Program-made: the position numbers and the translations under genes | NCBI GenBank assembly: GCA_020851115.1 | Contig: JADZDJ010000048.1 | Coordinates: forward strand, 1 to 39,519 | DNA length: 39,519 nt | Direction: 5' to 3' | Source of the DNA: Pirellulales bacterium | GTDB lineage: Bacteria > Planctomycetota > Planctomycetia > Pirellulales > JADZDJ01 | The notes under the pieces: generated by a model | Told to the model about the DNA's origin: nothing | Databases searched by the model: none | Seen by the model: the letters and a program-made list of their open reading frames with translations, nothing else | In this document: positions 1 to 7,306 of the stretch, piece by piece | Position numbering within the stretch: the first letter of the stretch is position 1 | Layout of the letters: the number at the start of each line of letters is the position of its first letter

Positions 1-110
1 CCGCCATCGCCACCTGTAAGAAGCAGCACCGCAACTTCTTCGCCTTCCTGCTCGAATCGATTCGCGCTCAACTCCAAAACCAAACCGCCCCCAGACTGCT
101 CCGCAGCTAA
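1..110 (+). CDS. IS66-family transposase, C-terminal end only
   Basis: An open frame enters from the left edge (first full codon at 3) and stops with TAA at 108-110. The 35 visible residues contain TCKKQHRNFFAFLLESI, which resembles the extreme C-terminus of IS66-type DDE transposases, where a basic stretch and RN-x-FxFL precede the stop. No catalytic residue is in view. The family call rests on this tail plus the GTAA-type terminus that follows, so it is likely but not certain. Confidence 0.55.
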   Translation, partial: AIATCKKQHRNFFAFLLESIRAQLQNQTAPRLLRS

Positions 111-126
111 GGCCGTGAACGGTTAC
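1..126 (+). mobile_element. Right end of an IS66-type insertion sequence (partial)
   Basis: The transposase tail ends at 110 and is followed at once by a short conserved-looking terminus that reads GGCCGTGAACGGTTAC and ends at 126. Read inward on the other strand this is GTAACC..., and IS66-family inverted repeats are known to begin with GTAA. The element would then end at 126, and the 8 bases after it (127-134, TCCAAATT) would be one copy of the 8-bp target duplication usual for the family. The left end lies outside the window, so completeness cannot be judged. Confidence 0.6.
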
Positions 127-211
127 TCCAAATTTCATGGTCCACCTTAAAAAAGGGGGCATTGGACAGTATTCTCGATTGCAATTCGACCTGCAACATC
201 TCGGCAGATGG

Positions 212-790
212 TTACGATGCCATGGTGGCCAATTCCTTGGCCAGCCGCTTCCGGGCGACGTGTAGCCGGCGCTTGATTGTGCCGATCGGCGAGTCGAACC
301 GATCGCTCATTTCCACGAGCGACTGTCCATTCACATAAAACGCCACCAGGGTCTGCCGATCCATCGATTTTAGCCGCTTCAGGCCCGCCCGCACTTGCCG
401 CTGTCGCTCGGTGGCAATTGCCCGATCGAGTGGCGTTTGCTGCTGGACTGCCGAGCCATCGAACGTTTCAGTCTCGGCCGCGTAAACCGGTTGCCGACGA
501 ACTGCCCGGTTGATCGCCATCCGGCCGGCCATCGACCGCAGCCAGCCGCCAAAACACTCGGGAGCTCGCAACTGGTCGAGCTTCTCTAGAGCGTGCATAA
601 AAACCTCCTGGCACAGCTCCTGCGCCTCGGCGTGGTTCGCCAGCCTCGCCAGTGCGACGTTGTAAACCATCCGTTCGTAGCGGACGCACAACTGGCCAAA
701 TGCCTCTCGGTCGCCCGCTTGCGCAGCGATTACCAAGTCTAAAGCCGCTTCTGATTCCGTCGGTTCGTTCAAAATACCGTTCATGCTCAT
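212..790 (-). CDS. ECF-type RNA polymerase sigma factor
   Basis: A sigma-70 family protein of 192 residues with the two-domain layout of ECF sigma factors. Region 2 is seen as a YERMVYNVALARLANHAEAQ helix followed by ELCQEVFMHALEKL and the GWLRSMAGRMAINRAVRR helix; region 4 is the C-terminal helix-turn-helix around LVEMSDRFDSPIGTIKRRLH. It would direct core RNA polymerase to a small set of promoters. The ATG at 790 was chosen over a frame opening at 889 because AGAGAG lies just upstream of it and the extra N-terminal residues do not look like sigma region 1 or 2. No anti-sigma gene sits next to it; upstream on the same strand are only a possible 93-codon gene and a leader with hairpins. The sigma group and target promoters cannot be read from the sequence. 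Confidence 0.9.
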   Translation of the reverse strand: MSMNGILNEPTESEAALDLVIAAQAGDREAFGQLCVRYERMVYNVALARLANHAEAQELCQEVFMHALEKLDQLRAPECFGGWLRSMAGRMAINRAVRRQPVYAAETETFDGSAVQQQTPLDRAIATERQRQVRAGLKRLKSMDRQTLVAFYVNGQSLVEMSDRFDSPIGTIKRRLHVARKRLAKELATMAS

Positions 791-988
791 CGTCTCTCTG
801 GTAAAGTCACGCCACATCGTGCATGACAGGAGGGGCCTTGCTAACTGGACGCACTTGGTCACGCACTGAGTTGCGTGACCGACGGCCAAAACAGCAAATA
901 GCGATCGGACTCGCCATTTGCCGCGATGTCACCGGAGGTCGTTCGTCGTGTTCTTGGCCGCACTAGTTGGCGGCCAGTGGCTGACTAT

Positions 989-1270
989 TTACGCCACTAC
1001 GACGACCGGTGACACTCGCCATACGACTACGCGCGGCGACATCCCCCGCATCCACGCGCCCGATGGCCGCATGGACGTTAAGGGCTGCCACGCCGCCGTT
1101 TGCGTACTGGCGGTAAGCAATCCGCGCAAACATTCGCACAGCGTATAGAGCGCGTGTGCGCAGGTCGCATGGAGCGGATGACAGTCGTTCGTTTTGGCCT
1201 TAATGACGACGCGGTCTTTGCGGTTGGCAAAAACGCGGCAGATCGCATTGGCTTTGAACGAGCGAATCAT
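989..1270 (-). CDS. Possible small protein of unknown function (93 aa)
   Basis: I do not recognise this protein. The reason to list it is its start: the ATG at 1270 is preceded by a strong ribosome-binding site (CAGGAGCCTAAC then ATG, AGGAG with 7 bases spacing), which is better than most starts in the window. The product is basic and cysteine-containing in its first half (three or four Cys near residues 11, 30, 37 and 46) and ends in a valine-rich tail. The leader contains three hairpins, one shaped like an intrinsic terminator, so expression could be attenuated. The downstream sigma gene on the same strand begins about 200 bases after its stop. The composition is not convincing as a folded protein, and it may be a chance frame. 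Confidence 0.3.
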   Translation of the reverse strand: MIRSFKANAICRVFANRKDRVVIKAKTNDCHPLHATCAHALYTLCECLRGLLTASTQTAAWQPLTSMRPSGAWMRGMSPRVVVWRVSPVVVVA

Positions 1271-1280
1271 GTTAGGCTCC

Positions 1281-1377
1281 TGCGCCTTGGGGCGCGGTAG
1301 GAGAGAACGAAAAAATGGTACCGGGATGGCTCCCGGTTAAGCTCTCGATTTATCCCGCAGCGGTTTGGCCGCTGCGG
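1281..1377 (-). promoter_or_regulatory. Leader with three consecutive perfect hairpins
   Basis: Read on the minus strand, three perfect stem-loops follow each other before the ribosome-binding site of the 93-codon frame: a 9-bp stem (arms CCGCAGCGG and CCGCTGCGG, 5-base loop, 1377-1355), a 7-bp stem (1337-1320) followed by six T, and a 5-bp stem GCGCC-CCAA-GGCGC (1294-1281) directly abutting AGGAG. This is the geometry of an attenuated or structurally controlled leader. No known riboswitch class was recognised. Confidence 0.4.
1310..1337 (-). terminator. Intrinsic terminator-like hairpin in the leader
   Basis: On the minus strand ACCGGGAGCCATCCCGGT forms a perfect 7-bp stem with a 4-base loop; ACCA and then six T (1315-1310) follow. 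It lies about 40 bases before the start codon at 1270, so it would stop or attenuate transcription coming from beyond 1340 toward the small frame and the sigma gene. Confidence 0.5.
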
Positions 1378-1689
1378 AAAGGTACAAAAACTGTCGCAAC
1401 TAATCAACTGTGCCGTACATAGGCCACAATGTCAAGCGATTCGGAAAATGGTCGGAGAGATTGCATTTATTCATGCATTCTCACTCCGCAAGGCAGATCG
1501 CACTCTCGGAGCGAGTAACCGAAACGCTTGCTTACCAAACAACCTGCCTGGCCGAAACGACCAGTCGCTCAAAAAACGGGCCTAGTCGCTGCGAAAACGC
1601 CTCGACACCACTAAGACGCCGTATCGGTGGATCGGTTCACGAGAAACTCTGATTTTTTTAGAAAATGCTTCTCTGCGATTTATACTAGC

Positions 1690-1711
1690 TGTCACAAAGC
1701 ATTATGTGACA
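1690..1711. repeat. 7-bp inverted repeat TGTCACA-N8-TGTGACA
   Basis: A perfect dyad with an 8-base spacer lies about 70 bases beyond the stop of the SGNH gene. A TATACT hexamer (1681-1686) sits just upstream on the plus strand, which would place the dyad over a transcription start. There is no T-run on either side, so it does not look like a terminator. A protein-binding site is possible, but no target gene is evident on the plus strand. Confidence 0.35.
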
Positions 1712-1780
1712 ATGACTTATGAATATCTGAAGGCGTTGGAAAAACTTCTTGCAGAAGGCCCGCCACGATCGCCATTCGAT

Positions 1781-2983
1781 TCAATTGGCTGGATGCCGCA
1801 GTGGCGTCGTGAGACTGCTTTCTTTGAGAAAACCTGCGACAGCGCGGGCAGCTACTTCGTTGCCGGCCGGGGTCCAGTGGATATCGACATAGTAGTAGAG
1901 TCGCTCACCAGCGGCGGCGGCAGCTTTTAGATTGTCGGTTAGGTTGAGGCAATCGAAACCCTGCTCTTGCAGATATTGACAAAAATCGGCATCGAATTGG
2001 TTCTGCCGCTCAATATCGACGACGCCAAGGTGAGCCCAGCGACTGCGGTCGCCTTCGTGGACGCAGTAACTAAGCGGAAAATAGACGACGAGCAGCTTAG
2101 CGCCGGTTTGCTCGACGGTCGCGCGCAAATCTGTATAGAATTTCATGGAGTCGATGACTTCTGGACTATCGGGATTGAAAGCGCCGTGCAATGGCATCTC
2201 CCTTCCAGCGCCTTCGACCTTAGCACCGCCCTGCGGCTGATCGAACCAGCTTTCGGCGTGAATCGCGGCTTGCCAGAGGTAATAGACGAGAGCTGAATTC
2301 TTCGCGTAGCCGACGATTCGCTGCTTGGTGGTAGCATTCTTTTTAATGAGAAATCCGTTGTCATCGACCTCGACGCTGTTCCATTCTCCTCCACTGGGGA
2401 CGACGGTGGACCCATAGACAAATTGAATGACGAGGTCGGGTTCGAATTTTTTTCCTTCGTGCTGGTACCAATTCAATTCTTGGACGGGGCCCAAACAGGG
2501 CACTCCGGCGTTCAGCACTTCGACGTCGGGACCAAATGCTGGATCGTTAAACAACTTCGCTTGCAAGAGCGAAGCGAAACTTTGCTCGTAATCGACTCCC
2601 CAGCCAAAGGCAAATGACGGCCCAAGCAGCAAGATGCGGCGCTTCCCCGCTTGCTTTCCCAATGGATAGTCGGCGGCCTCCGCTGAAGTCCGTAGCCCTT
2701 GGCCGTTGGTGTAGATCGTCGTTTTGAATTCACCAGAATTGTGCGTGAGTTTCAAATTGGCCCGATTGAAAAATTCGCAATGTTCGTTGCGCGCAAACAT
2801 CGGAACGCTCATCCGCATCGGCAACCACTGACCCACCGTGACGAAGTAGAATAGTTGCAGGCCGACTTCGAGAATGATTGCCAGATACAGCAAATACAAT
2901 AACCGTGCGAACCAACGGCGCACACGAGAGGGTTCGGCTTTGTTGCTATCGGCCAGCGGCCGCTGTACAGAATCGTCAGCCAT
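1781..2983 (-). CDS. Membrane-anchored SGNH-hydrolase-like protein
   Basis: A 400-residue protein with one N-terminal membrane helix (about residues 27-50) and an extracytoplasmic SGNH/GDSL-type domain. The nucleophile block is LLLGPSFAFGWGVD (near residues 118-131), where the usual GDS is GPS; the serine is kept. The C-terminal catalytic block DIHWTPAGN (near 368-376) carries the Asp and His of the family. Such proteins act as esterases or acyltransferases on surface polysaccharides. It is the last gene of a minus-strand run with a carbamoyltransferase, SxtJ-like and DUF5989-like genes, a grouping seen in other bacteria, which suggests work on a carbamoylated or acylated surface glycan or metabolite. 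The ATG at 2983 has AGGGTG about 8 bases upstream. The substrate is unknown. Confidence 0.8.
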   Translation of the reverse strand: MADDSVQRPLADSNKAEPSRVRRWFARLLYLLYLAIILEVGLQLFYFVTVGQWLPMRMSVPMFARNEHCEFFNRANLKLTHNSGEFKTTIYTNGQGLRTSAEAADYPLGKQAGKRRILLLGPSFAFGWGVDYEQSFASLLQAKLFNDPAFGPDVEVLNAGVPCLGPVQELNWYQHEGKKFEPDLVIQFVYGSTVVPSGGEWNSVEVDDNGFLIKKNATTKQRIVGYAKNSALVYYLWQAAIHAESWFDQPQGGAKVEGAGREMPLHGAFNPDSPEVIDSMKFYTDLRATVEQTGAKLLVVYFPLSYCVHEGDRSRWAHLGVVDIERQNQFDADFCQYLQEQGFDCLNLTDNLKAAAAAGERLYYYVDIHWTPAGNEVAARAVAGFLKESSLTTPLRHPAN

Positions 2984-3145
2984 CGGGGCACCCTGTTGGT
3001 GAAAGTCGCCAGCAGTTCAAGGAAGTGGAACGGTTCAAAAGGCCACGCAATATGGCGATGGCTGTCCTCAGCCGCTCTCCTGTGAATGAACCCGACGGCT
3101 CAGACCAGCTTCGACTGCGTTTTATTCCGATTCGTCACGAACAAA

Positions 3146-3349
3146 CTAGAACAGCGTATAAATGAATGGCGCTGCTCCCGAAGCTCCCAAGACGAGGATC
3201 ACTCCAAGAAACAATAACATTAGAACCACGGGAGTGAGCCACCACTTTTTTGTTTGGCCGAGAAACGCCAGGATTTCTCGGACCATGCTAGGCGTGGAGC
3301 TCGCGGCTTGCTGCTCGAACTCTTTGGCTGATTGTTGTGAGTCGTTCAT
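3146..3349 (-). CDS. DUF5989-like small membrane protein
   Basis: A 67-residue protein whose second half matches the DUF5989 pattern: MVREILAFLGQTKKWWLTP followed by one strongly hydrophobic helix and a PFIYTLF end. The family is known mainly as a small single-pass protein next to carbamoyltransferase and SxtJ genes; its function is not established. The ATG at 3349 gives MNDSQQSAK...; the frame is open further upstream to 3499 but that part is not family-like. A shorter start at the internal Met before VREIL, close to the usual family length of about 50, is also possible. It lies 73 bases after the SxtJ-like gene in the same direction. Confidence 0.8.
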   Translation of the reverse strand: MNDSQQSAKEFEQQAASSTPSMVREILAFLGQTKKWWLTPVVLMLLFLGVILVLGASGAAPFIYTLF

Positions 3350-3422
3350 CGAAGCTCGAGGGTTGAGAGATGGGACGCGTGAATAATCCAGTTCAATCGC
3401 TGATTTCCGTGCAACGTGGCTT

Positions 3423-3866
3423 TCAAAATTGTCGGAAGTAATCACCGACGTTTTGCCGCTGCTCATGCACCTGCCAATAGGTTGCCGCTTGGCGGTCAAG
3501 TTTTCGCTGCATCGGGTCGTGGAAAAACGTGCGCAACACGAATCCCAGCGGAGCCATCACTAAATAATACACAATCGCGAGGATCAAGTGCGAAACCGTC
3601 CAGCCAATTGGATAGGCGGCATACATCCAGCCGACAAATATTGGCCGCACCATTGCCGGTCGAATAAACCCAGCCAGCCCCAGCACGCCGGCTGCCGCGA
3701 GCAGTCCAATTGCGGGCCATTTTCCGCCAAATTTCGACCAGACGAGCCCTGCAATCACGGCGCTGGCCACCGGCATCCAAATGGCGGCAAACTGTCGCAA
3801 TTCGCGGTCGGACGGGTTGGTGTGAAGTTTCAGTAATGCCATGAGATTTCCAGCCTGAACGTCCAT
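3423..3866 (-). CDS. SxtJ-family membrane protein
   Basis: A 147-residue protein with three or four hydrophobic helices (about residues 28-45, 50-68, 78-95 and 95-115) and a charged C-terminal tail. The size, the N-terminal PSDRELRQFA-type segment, the GWTVSHLILAIVYYLVMAPLG stretch and the position next to a carbamoyltransferase fit the SxtJ family, named after a saxitoxin-cluster gene of unknown function. Its ATG (3866-3864) shares one base with the TGA of the carbamoyltransferase (TGATG), so translation is probably coupled. A TTG one codon earlier is a possible alternative start. Likely an inner-membrane partner of the carbamoylation system. Confidence 0.85.
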   Translation of the reverse strand: MDVQAGNLMALLKLHTNPSDRELRQFAAIWMPVASAVIAGLVWSKFGGKWPAIGLLAAAGVLGLAGFIRPAMVRPIFVGWMYAAYPIGWTVSHLILAIVYYLVMAPLGFVLRTFFHDPMQRKLDRQAATYWQVHEQRQNVGDYFRQF

Positions 3867-5701
3867 CAATCGAGCGAGAACTGAGCTAAATATGCCTCGA
3901 TATCAATCTGCTTCGCGTTGGGTTGTTCGGGTTTCAGTAGCACGCAGCGTTCCAACACCAGCACATCCATGTTCGTACCCAAAAAGCAGCGATAGGCGTC
4001 GGCCGGGGTGCAAACGATCGGCTCGCCTCGAACGTTAAAGCTGGTATTGATAATCACTGGGCAGCCGGTTTTGTCTTCGAACTTCGTCAGCAATTGGTGA
4101 TAGCGTGTGTGACGCTCGGCATCCACCGTCTGCACCCGGGCGGAGTAATCGACGTGCGTCACCGCCGGCACCTCGGAACGGCAAATCTTGAGCCGATCCA
4201 ACCCTTGCAGCCCCGACTCCTGGCCATTCAAATCCTGGCGCTTGTGCTCATGCACGGGAGCGACCAGCAACATGTAGGGACTAGGCTCGCCGGGGCGCAT
4301 CGCGAAAAAGTCTTGCACCCGGTTTTGCAGCACTGAGGGGGCAAACGGCCGGAACGATTCCCGAAACTTGATTTTGAGGTTCATCACCGACTGCATCTGC
4401 CGACTGCGCGCGTCTCCCAGGATGCTGCGGCCACCGAGCGCCCGAGGGCCGAATTCCATCCGCCCTTGCACCCATCCGACCACTTTTTCGTCGGCCAACA
4501 GCGAGGCGACAAAATCGCACAGGGACTCGTCCGAGTCGAAATAGTGATATTTGGCTCCAATCGATTCAAGGTACGTGCGAACTTCTTCGTCAGTAAATTT
4601 CGGGCCTAGCAGCGAGCCGCGCTGGCTATCGATAGCTGCGGTCGTGCGTGCGTTACCAAGTAATTGATGCCAGATAAATTGGGCGACCCCCAGCGCTCCG
4701 CCGGCGTCGCCGGCCGCAGGCTGAATCCAGACATTGTCATACGGGCCTTCGCGAAGAATGCGGCCATTGGCTACACAATTGAGGGCCACGCCGCCGGCCA
4801 GGCAAAGGTTCTTCGAGCCGCTCAGTTCGTGTGCATGGCGCGCCATTCGCAACATGATCTCTTCGGTGACTTTTTGAATCGACGCGGCAATGTCCATTTC
4901 GCGCAGGCTGAGCGGAGTCTCGGGCTTGCGCGGCGGCCCGCCGAAGAGTCGATCGAATTTCCGCGCGGTCATCGTCAACCCTTGGCAGTAGTTGAAATAC
5001 GACATATCCATCCGGAACGAGCCATCGCTCTTGAGGTCAATCAATCGATCGAGAATCAGATCGACGTATTTCGGCTCGCCATAAGGCGCTAGGCCCATGA
5101 GCTTGTATTCGCCCGAATTGACCTTGAAACCGCAGAAGTAGGTGAATGCCGAATACAATAGCCCCGGCGAATGCGGAAAGTTCAATTGCTGACTGATCTC
5201 GATCCGATTCCCGCGACCCTGGCCAAGCGTGGCCGTGGCCCACTCGCCGACGCCATCGACGGTCAGCACCGCAGCATCGTCGAACGGCGAAGGAAAAAAT
5301 GCGCTGGCGGCATGTGACTCGTGATGCTCGACGAAGACAAACCGTTTCTTGTAACCCGGCAAGCCCCGGCGCATTTCGCGCGGCAGGTGTAATTTCTGGT
5401 GTAGCCACAGTGGCATCGCTTTTAAAAACGACGGAAATCCACGCGGCGCGTAGCTGAGATAGGTTTCCAGCAACCGCTCGAACTTGATGAGCGGCTTTTC
5501 GTAGAAGCCAACGTAATCGAGCTGCTCCGGCGTTAATCCAGCCTCCTCCAAACAGTACTGGATGGCACGGGCGGGAAACTCAAAATCGTGCTTTTTCCGA
5601 GTGAATCGCTCCTCCTGCGCAGCGGCAACGATCTTGCCGTCAATGACGATGGCAGCGGCAGAATCGTGATAGAAGGCGGAAATGCCCAGAATGGCGGCCA
5701 T
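3866..5701 (-). CDS. Carbamoyltransferase (NodU/CmcH family)
   Basis: A 611-residue enzyme that transfers a carbamoyl group from carbamoyl phosphate, through a carbamoyl-adenylate, to a hydroxyl of a sugar or metabolite. The N-terminal Kae1-like domain begins MAAILGISAFYHDSAAA, followed by EERFTRKKHD (30-39), VEHHESHAASAFF (124-136) with metal-binding His, DGVGEWAT (149-156) and LAGGVALNCVANGR. The C-terminal domain shows GRMEFGPRALGGRSILGD and CPVIINTSFNVRGEPIV. Length and motifs are complete. The start at 5701 was chosen because family members begin at this point and a -10 box (5760-5755) excludes the longest frame; ATG at 5734 is an alternative. It leads a four-gene run with SxtJ-like, DUF5989-like and SGNH genes. 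The acceptor is unknown. Confidence 0.95.
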   Translation of the reverse strand: MAAILGISAFYHDSAAAIVIDGKIVAAAQEERFTRKKHDFEFPARAIQYCLEEAGLTPEQLDYVGFYEKPLIKFERLLETYLSYAPRGFPSFLKAMPLWLHQKLHLPREMRRGLPGYKKRFVFVEHHESHAASAFFPSPFDDAAVLTVDGVGEWATATLGQGRGNRIEISQQLNFPHSPGLLYSAFTYFCGFKVNSGEYKLMGLAPYGEPKYVDLILDRLIDLKSDGSFRMDMSYFNYCQGLTMTARKFDRLFGGPPRKPETPLSLREMDIAASIQKVTEEIMLRMARHAHELSGSKNLCLAGGVALNCVANGRILREGPYDNVWIQPAAGDAGGALGVAQFIWHQLLGNARTTAAIDSQRGSLLGPKFTDEEVRTYLESIGAKYHYFDSDESLCDFVASLLADEKVVGWVQGRMEFGPRALGGRSILGDARSRQMQSVMNLKIKFRESFRPFAPSVLQNRVQDFFAMRPGEPSPYMLLVAPVHEHKRQDLNGQESGLQGLDRLKICRSEVPAVTHVDYSARVQTVDAERHTRYHQLLTKFEDKTGCPVIINTSFNVRGEPIVCTPADAYRCFLGTNMDVLVLERCVLLKPEQPNAKQIDIEAYLAQFSLD

Positions 5702-5754
5702 GCATGGTCGAATCGAAATAGACAAGTCGTACATCGAGGTGGTCGCAGGATTCA

Positions 5755-5782
5755 ATTATAATGGCGAAAATAGGCTACGCAA
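5755..5782 (-). promoter_or_regulatory. Putative sigma-70 type promoter of the carbamoyltransferase cluster
   Basis: On the minus strand TTGCGT (5782-5777) and a perfect TATAAT (5760-5755) are separated by 16 bases. Transcription would start near 5748, which leaves a leader of about 14 or 47 bases depending on the start codon used. The -35 box is a weak match (three of six). Confidence 0.45.
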
Positions 5783-6207
5783 ACGGCCGAAAACGGACAT
5801 CGAGGACAAGCCCTTTTCAAGGTAATGTAGACACCGCTCGGTGACGAGTAATACACGTTTCGAGCCGCGTTCGTAAGAAAGCACGCCGGTGAGTTGCTTT
5901 CTCATGAGGGCGGCTCGAATTGGAGCAACTGCATCGCTTCAATCATTATCTCATTCTCGGTGGCGCCGTGGATCAATATCAGTTCGACAATGGCACCTAA
6001 GGCTTTTCAGCTTCGGCGTCAGGGCTAGACACCCCTGGTTCTGCCTCAGAAGCAGCGCGCACTCAAGCACTAGCCTAGCGCGGCGTTCTGCCTAAAATGG
6101 GGAACCAAACTGGAGATGGAGACCGGTGAAATGCTCTGCTCCTGACATAATTTCGAATTGGCGCCTCGGCCGGCTCCATCGGCCCATTTTGTACTTCGAA
6201 ACTGTAC
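5783..6207. other. Divergent intergenic region without recognised gene
   Basis: About 425 bases between the divergent carbamoyltransferase and metallopeptidase genes. Short frames exist on both strands, but none has a convincing ribosome-binding site or family resemblance. No hairpin with a T-run was seen. Confidence 0.4.
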
Positions 6208-7281
6208 GTGCATACCAATCATCGCAACCACGGACTGCGGCATGCGAGCAAGCCTCGCGGCGGCGGTAGGCAAGCGGACTGGTCCGGCTTGCCCGAGGAT
6301 GAACTGCTGAAGCTGCGGATCTGCGATCTGGGTTTGCAAATCGAAGGCACGCTTCTAGAAGAACGAATCGCGCGGCTGATCGAAGACTTGGAGCATCGCG
6401 AACTGCGGTTTCGGCCTCACTTCTGGTTGGCGGAGGAATGGTTTTCGCCCGATGGCATTCCAGGAATCGGCATTCCATTTTATTTAGCCCATCCGCGGCT
6501 GATGCGTCTCGAACGAAAGCAGATGCTCGAAGTCGAAGGGGGCAACGAAGATTGGTGTCTCAAGATTTTGCGGCACGAAGTGGGGCACACGTTCGACACC
6601 GCATATCGACTTCACCGCCGCAAAAAATATCGCGAGCTGTTCGGCAACTACTCGCAGCCTTATCCGAATCATTACTATCCCAAGCCCTCCAGCAAAAATT
6701 ACGTGCTCCACTTAGAGCCAGCCTATGCGCAAGCGCATCCGGCGGAAGATTTTGCCGAGACGTTTGCCGTGTGGCTGAAACCGCGTTCCGCGTGGCGGGC
6801 GAACTACGACGGCTGGCCGGTCATCAAAAAGCTAGAGTATTTGGCCGAATTGATGAAAGAAATTCACGACGAGAAGCCCGCGGTCGTCTCGCGCGAGCAA
6901 GTCGACTCAGTCCGCACGATTCGCACGACGCTCGGCGAGCACTATGCCGCCAAGCGAAATCGATATCGGATGAACCTGCCGAACCTGTACGACGAACACC
7001 TGCGCAAGCTGTTTTCCGACTCGCCGGACTGCGCCGATCAACCCTTGGCGTCGAAGTATTTGCGCCACATTCGCGGCGAATTGCGAGAGACGGTTGCCAA
7101 CTGGACGGGTGAGCATCAATACACGATCGACCAAGTGCTGCGCGAGATCATCGACCGCTGCCAACAATTGAAGCTGCGATTGTCGCAACCAATGAGCTTG
7201 ACGAAGCGCGATGCGCTGGTGTTGCTGACGGTGCAGACGATGAATTTCCTGCACAGCGGACATCATAAGGTAGCACTGTGA
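6208..7281 (+). CDS. Putative zinc-dependent metallopeptidase
   Basis: A protein of up to 357 residues with a gluzincin-like active site: HEVGH at 123-127 gives two zinc ligands and the catalytic Glu, and HPAEDFAETFAVWL (177-190) supplies the third acidic ligand, as in the putative zinc-binding metallopeptidase family common in planctomycetes and proteobacteria. Upstream LRICDLGLQIEG and WFSPDGIPGIGIPFYLAHPRL are typical of that family. No signal peptide is seen, so it should act in the cytoplasm. The ATP-grasp gene follows after 25 bases in the same direction; the two are often neighbours and may make and trim a peptide. The GTG start at 6208 has no clear ribosome-binding site and the frame is open from 6151, so the N-terminus is uncertain. 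Confidence 0.8.
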   Translation: MHTNHRNHGLRHASKPRGGGRQADWSGLPEDELLKLRICDLGLQIEGTLLEERIARLIEDLEHRELRFRPHFWLAEEWFSPDGIPGIGIPFYLAHPRLMRLERKQMLEVEGGNEDWCLKILRHEVGHTFDTAYRLHRRKKYRELFGNYSQPYPNHYYPKPSSKNYVLHLEPAYAQAHPAEDFAETFAVWLKPRSAWRANYDGWPVIKKLEYLAELMKEIHDEKPAVVSREQVDSVRTIRTTLGEHYAAKRNRYRMNLPNLYDEHLRKLFSDSPDCADQPLASKYLRHIRGELRETVANWTGEHQYTIDQVLREIIDRCQQLKLRLSQPMSLTKRDALVLLTVQTMNFLHSGHHKVAL

Positions 7282-7286
7282 TTCGA

Positions 7287-7300
7287 GGGTTCAGGGGTCA
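7287..7300 (+). repeat. Intergenic CTGAACCC-type repeat (reverse orientation)
   Basis: GGGTTCAGGGGTCA fills most of the 25-base space before the ATP-grasp gene. Its complement (TGACCCCTGAACCC) resembles the CTGAACCCTGAACCC at 26847 and the sequence at 36484, so it appears to belong to one family of short spacer repeats in this genome. Confidence 0.45.
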
Positions 7301-7306
7301 GCGTTT

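Larger units (their letters stand above)
791..1780. other. Long spacer between sigma gene and SGNH gene
   Basis: This interval of about 1 kb has no gene with a recognised family. It contains a possible small minus-strand gene at 989-1270, three perfect hairpins at 1281-1377 and a 7-bp dyad at 1690-1711, each listed separately. The section 1380-1660 shows nothing I can support. Confidence 0.5.

Noticed and set aside
1706..1930. 74-codon plus-strand frame after the dyad at 1690-1711
   Set aside because: It has no ribosome-binding site, and two thirds of it overlaps the 3' end of the well-supported SGNH gene on the other strand.
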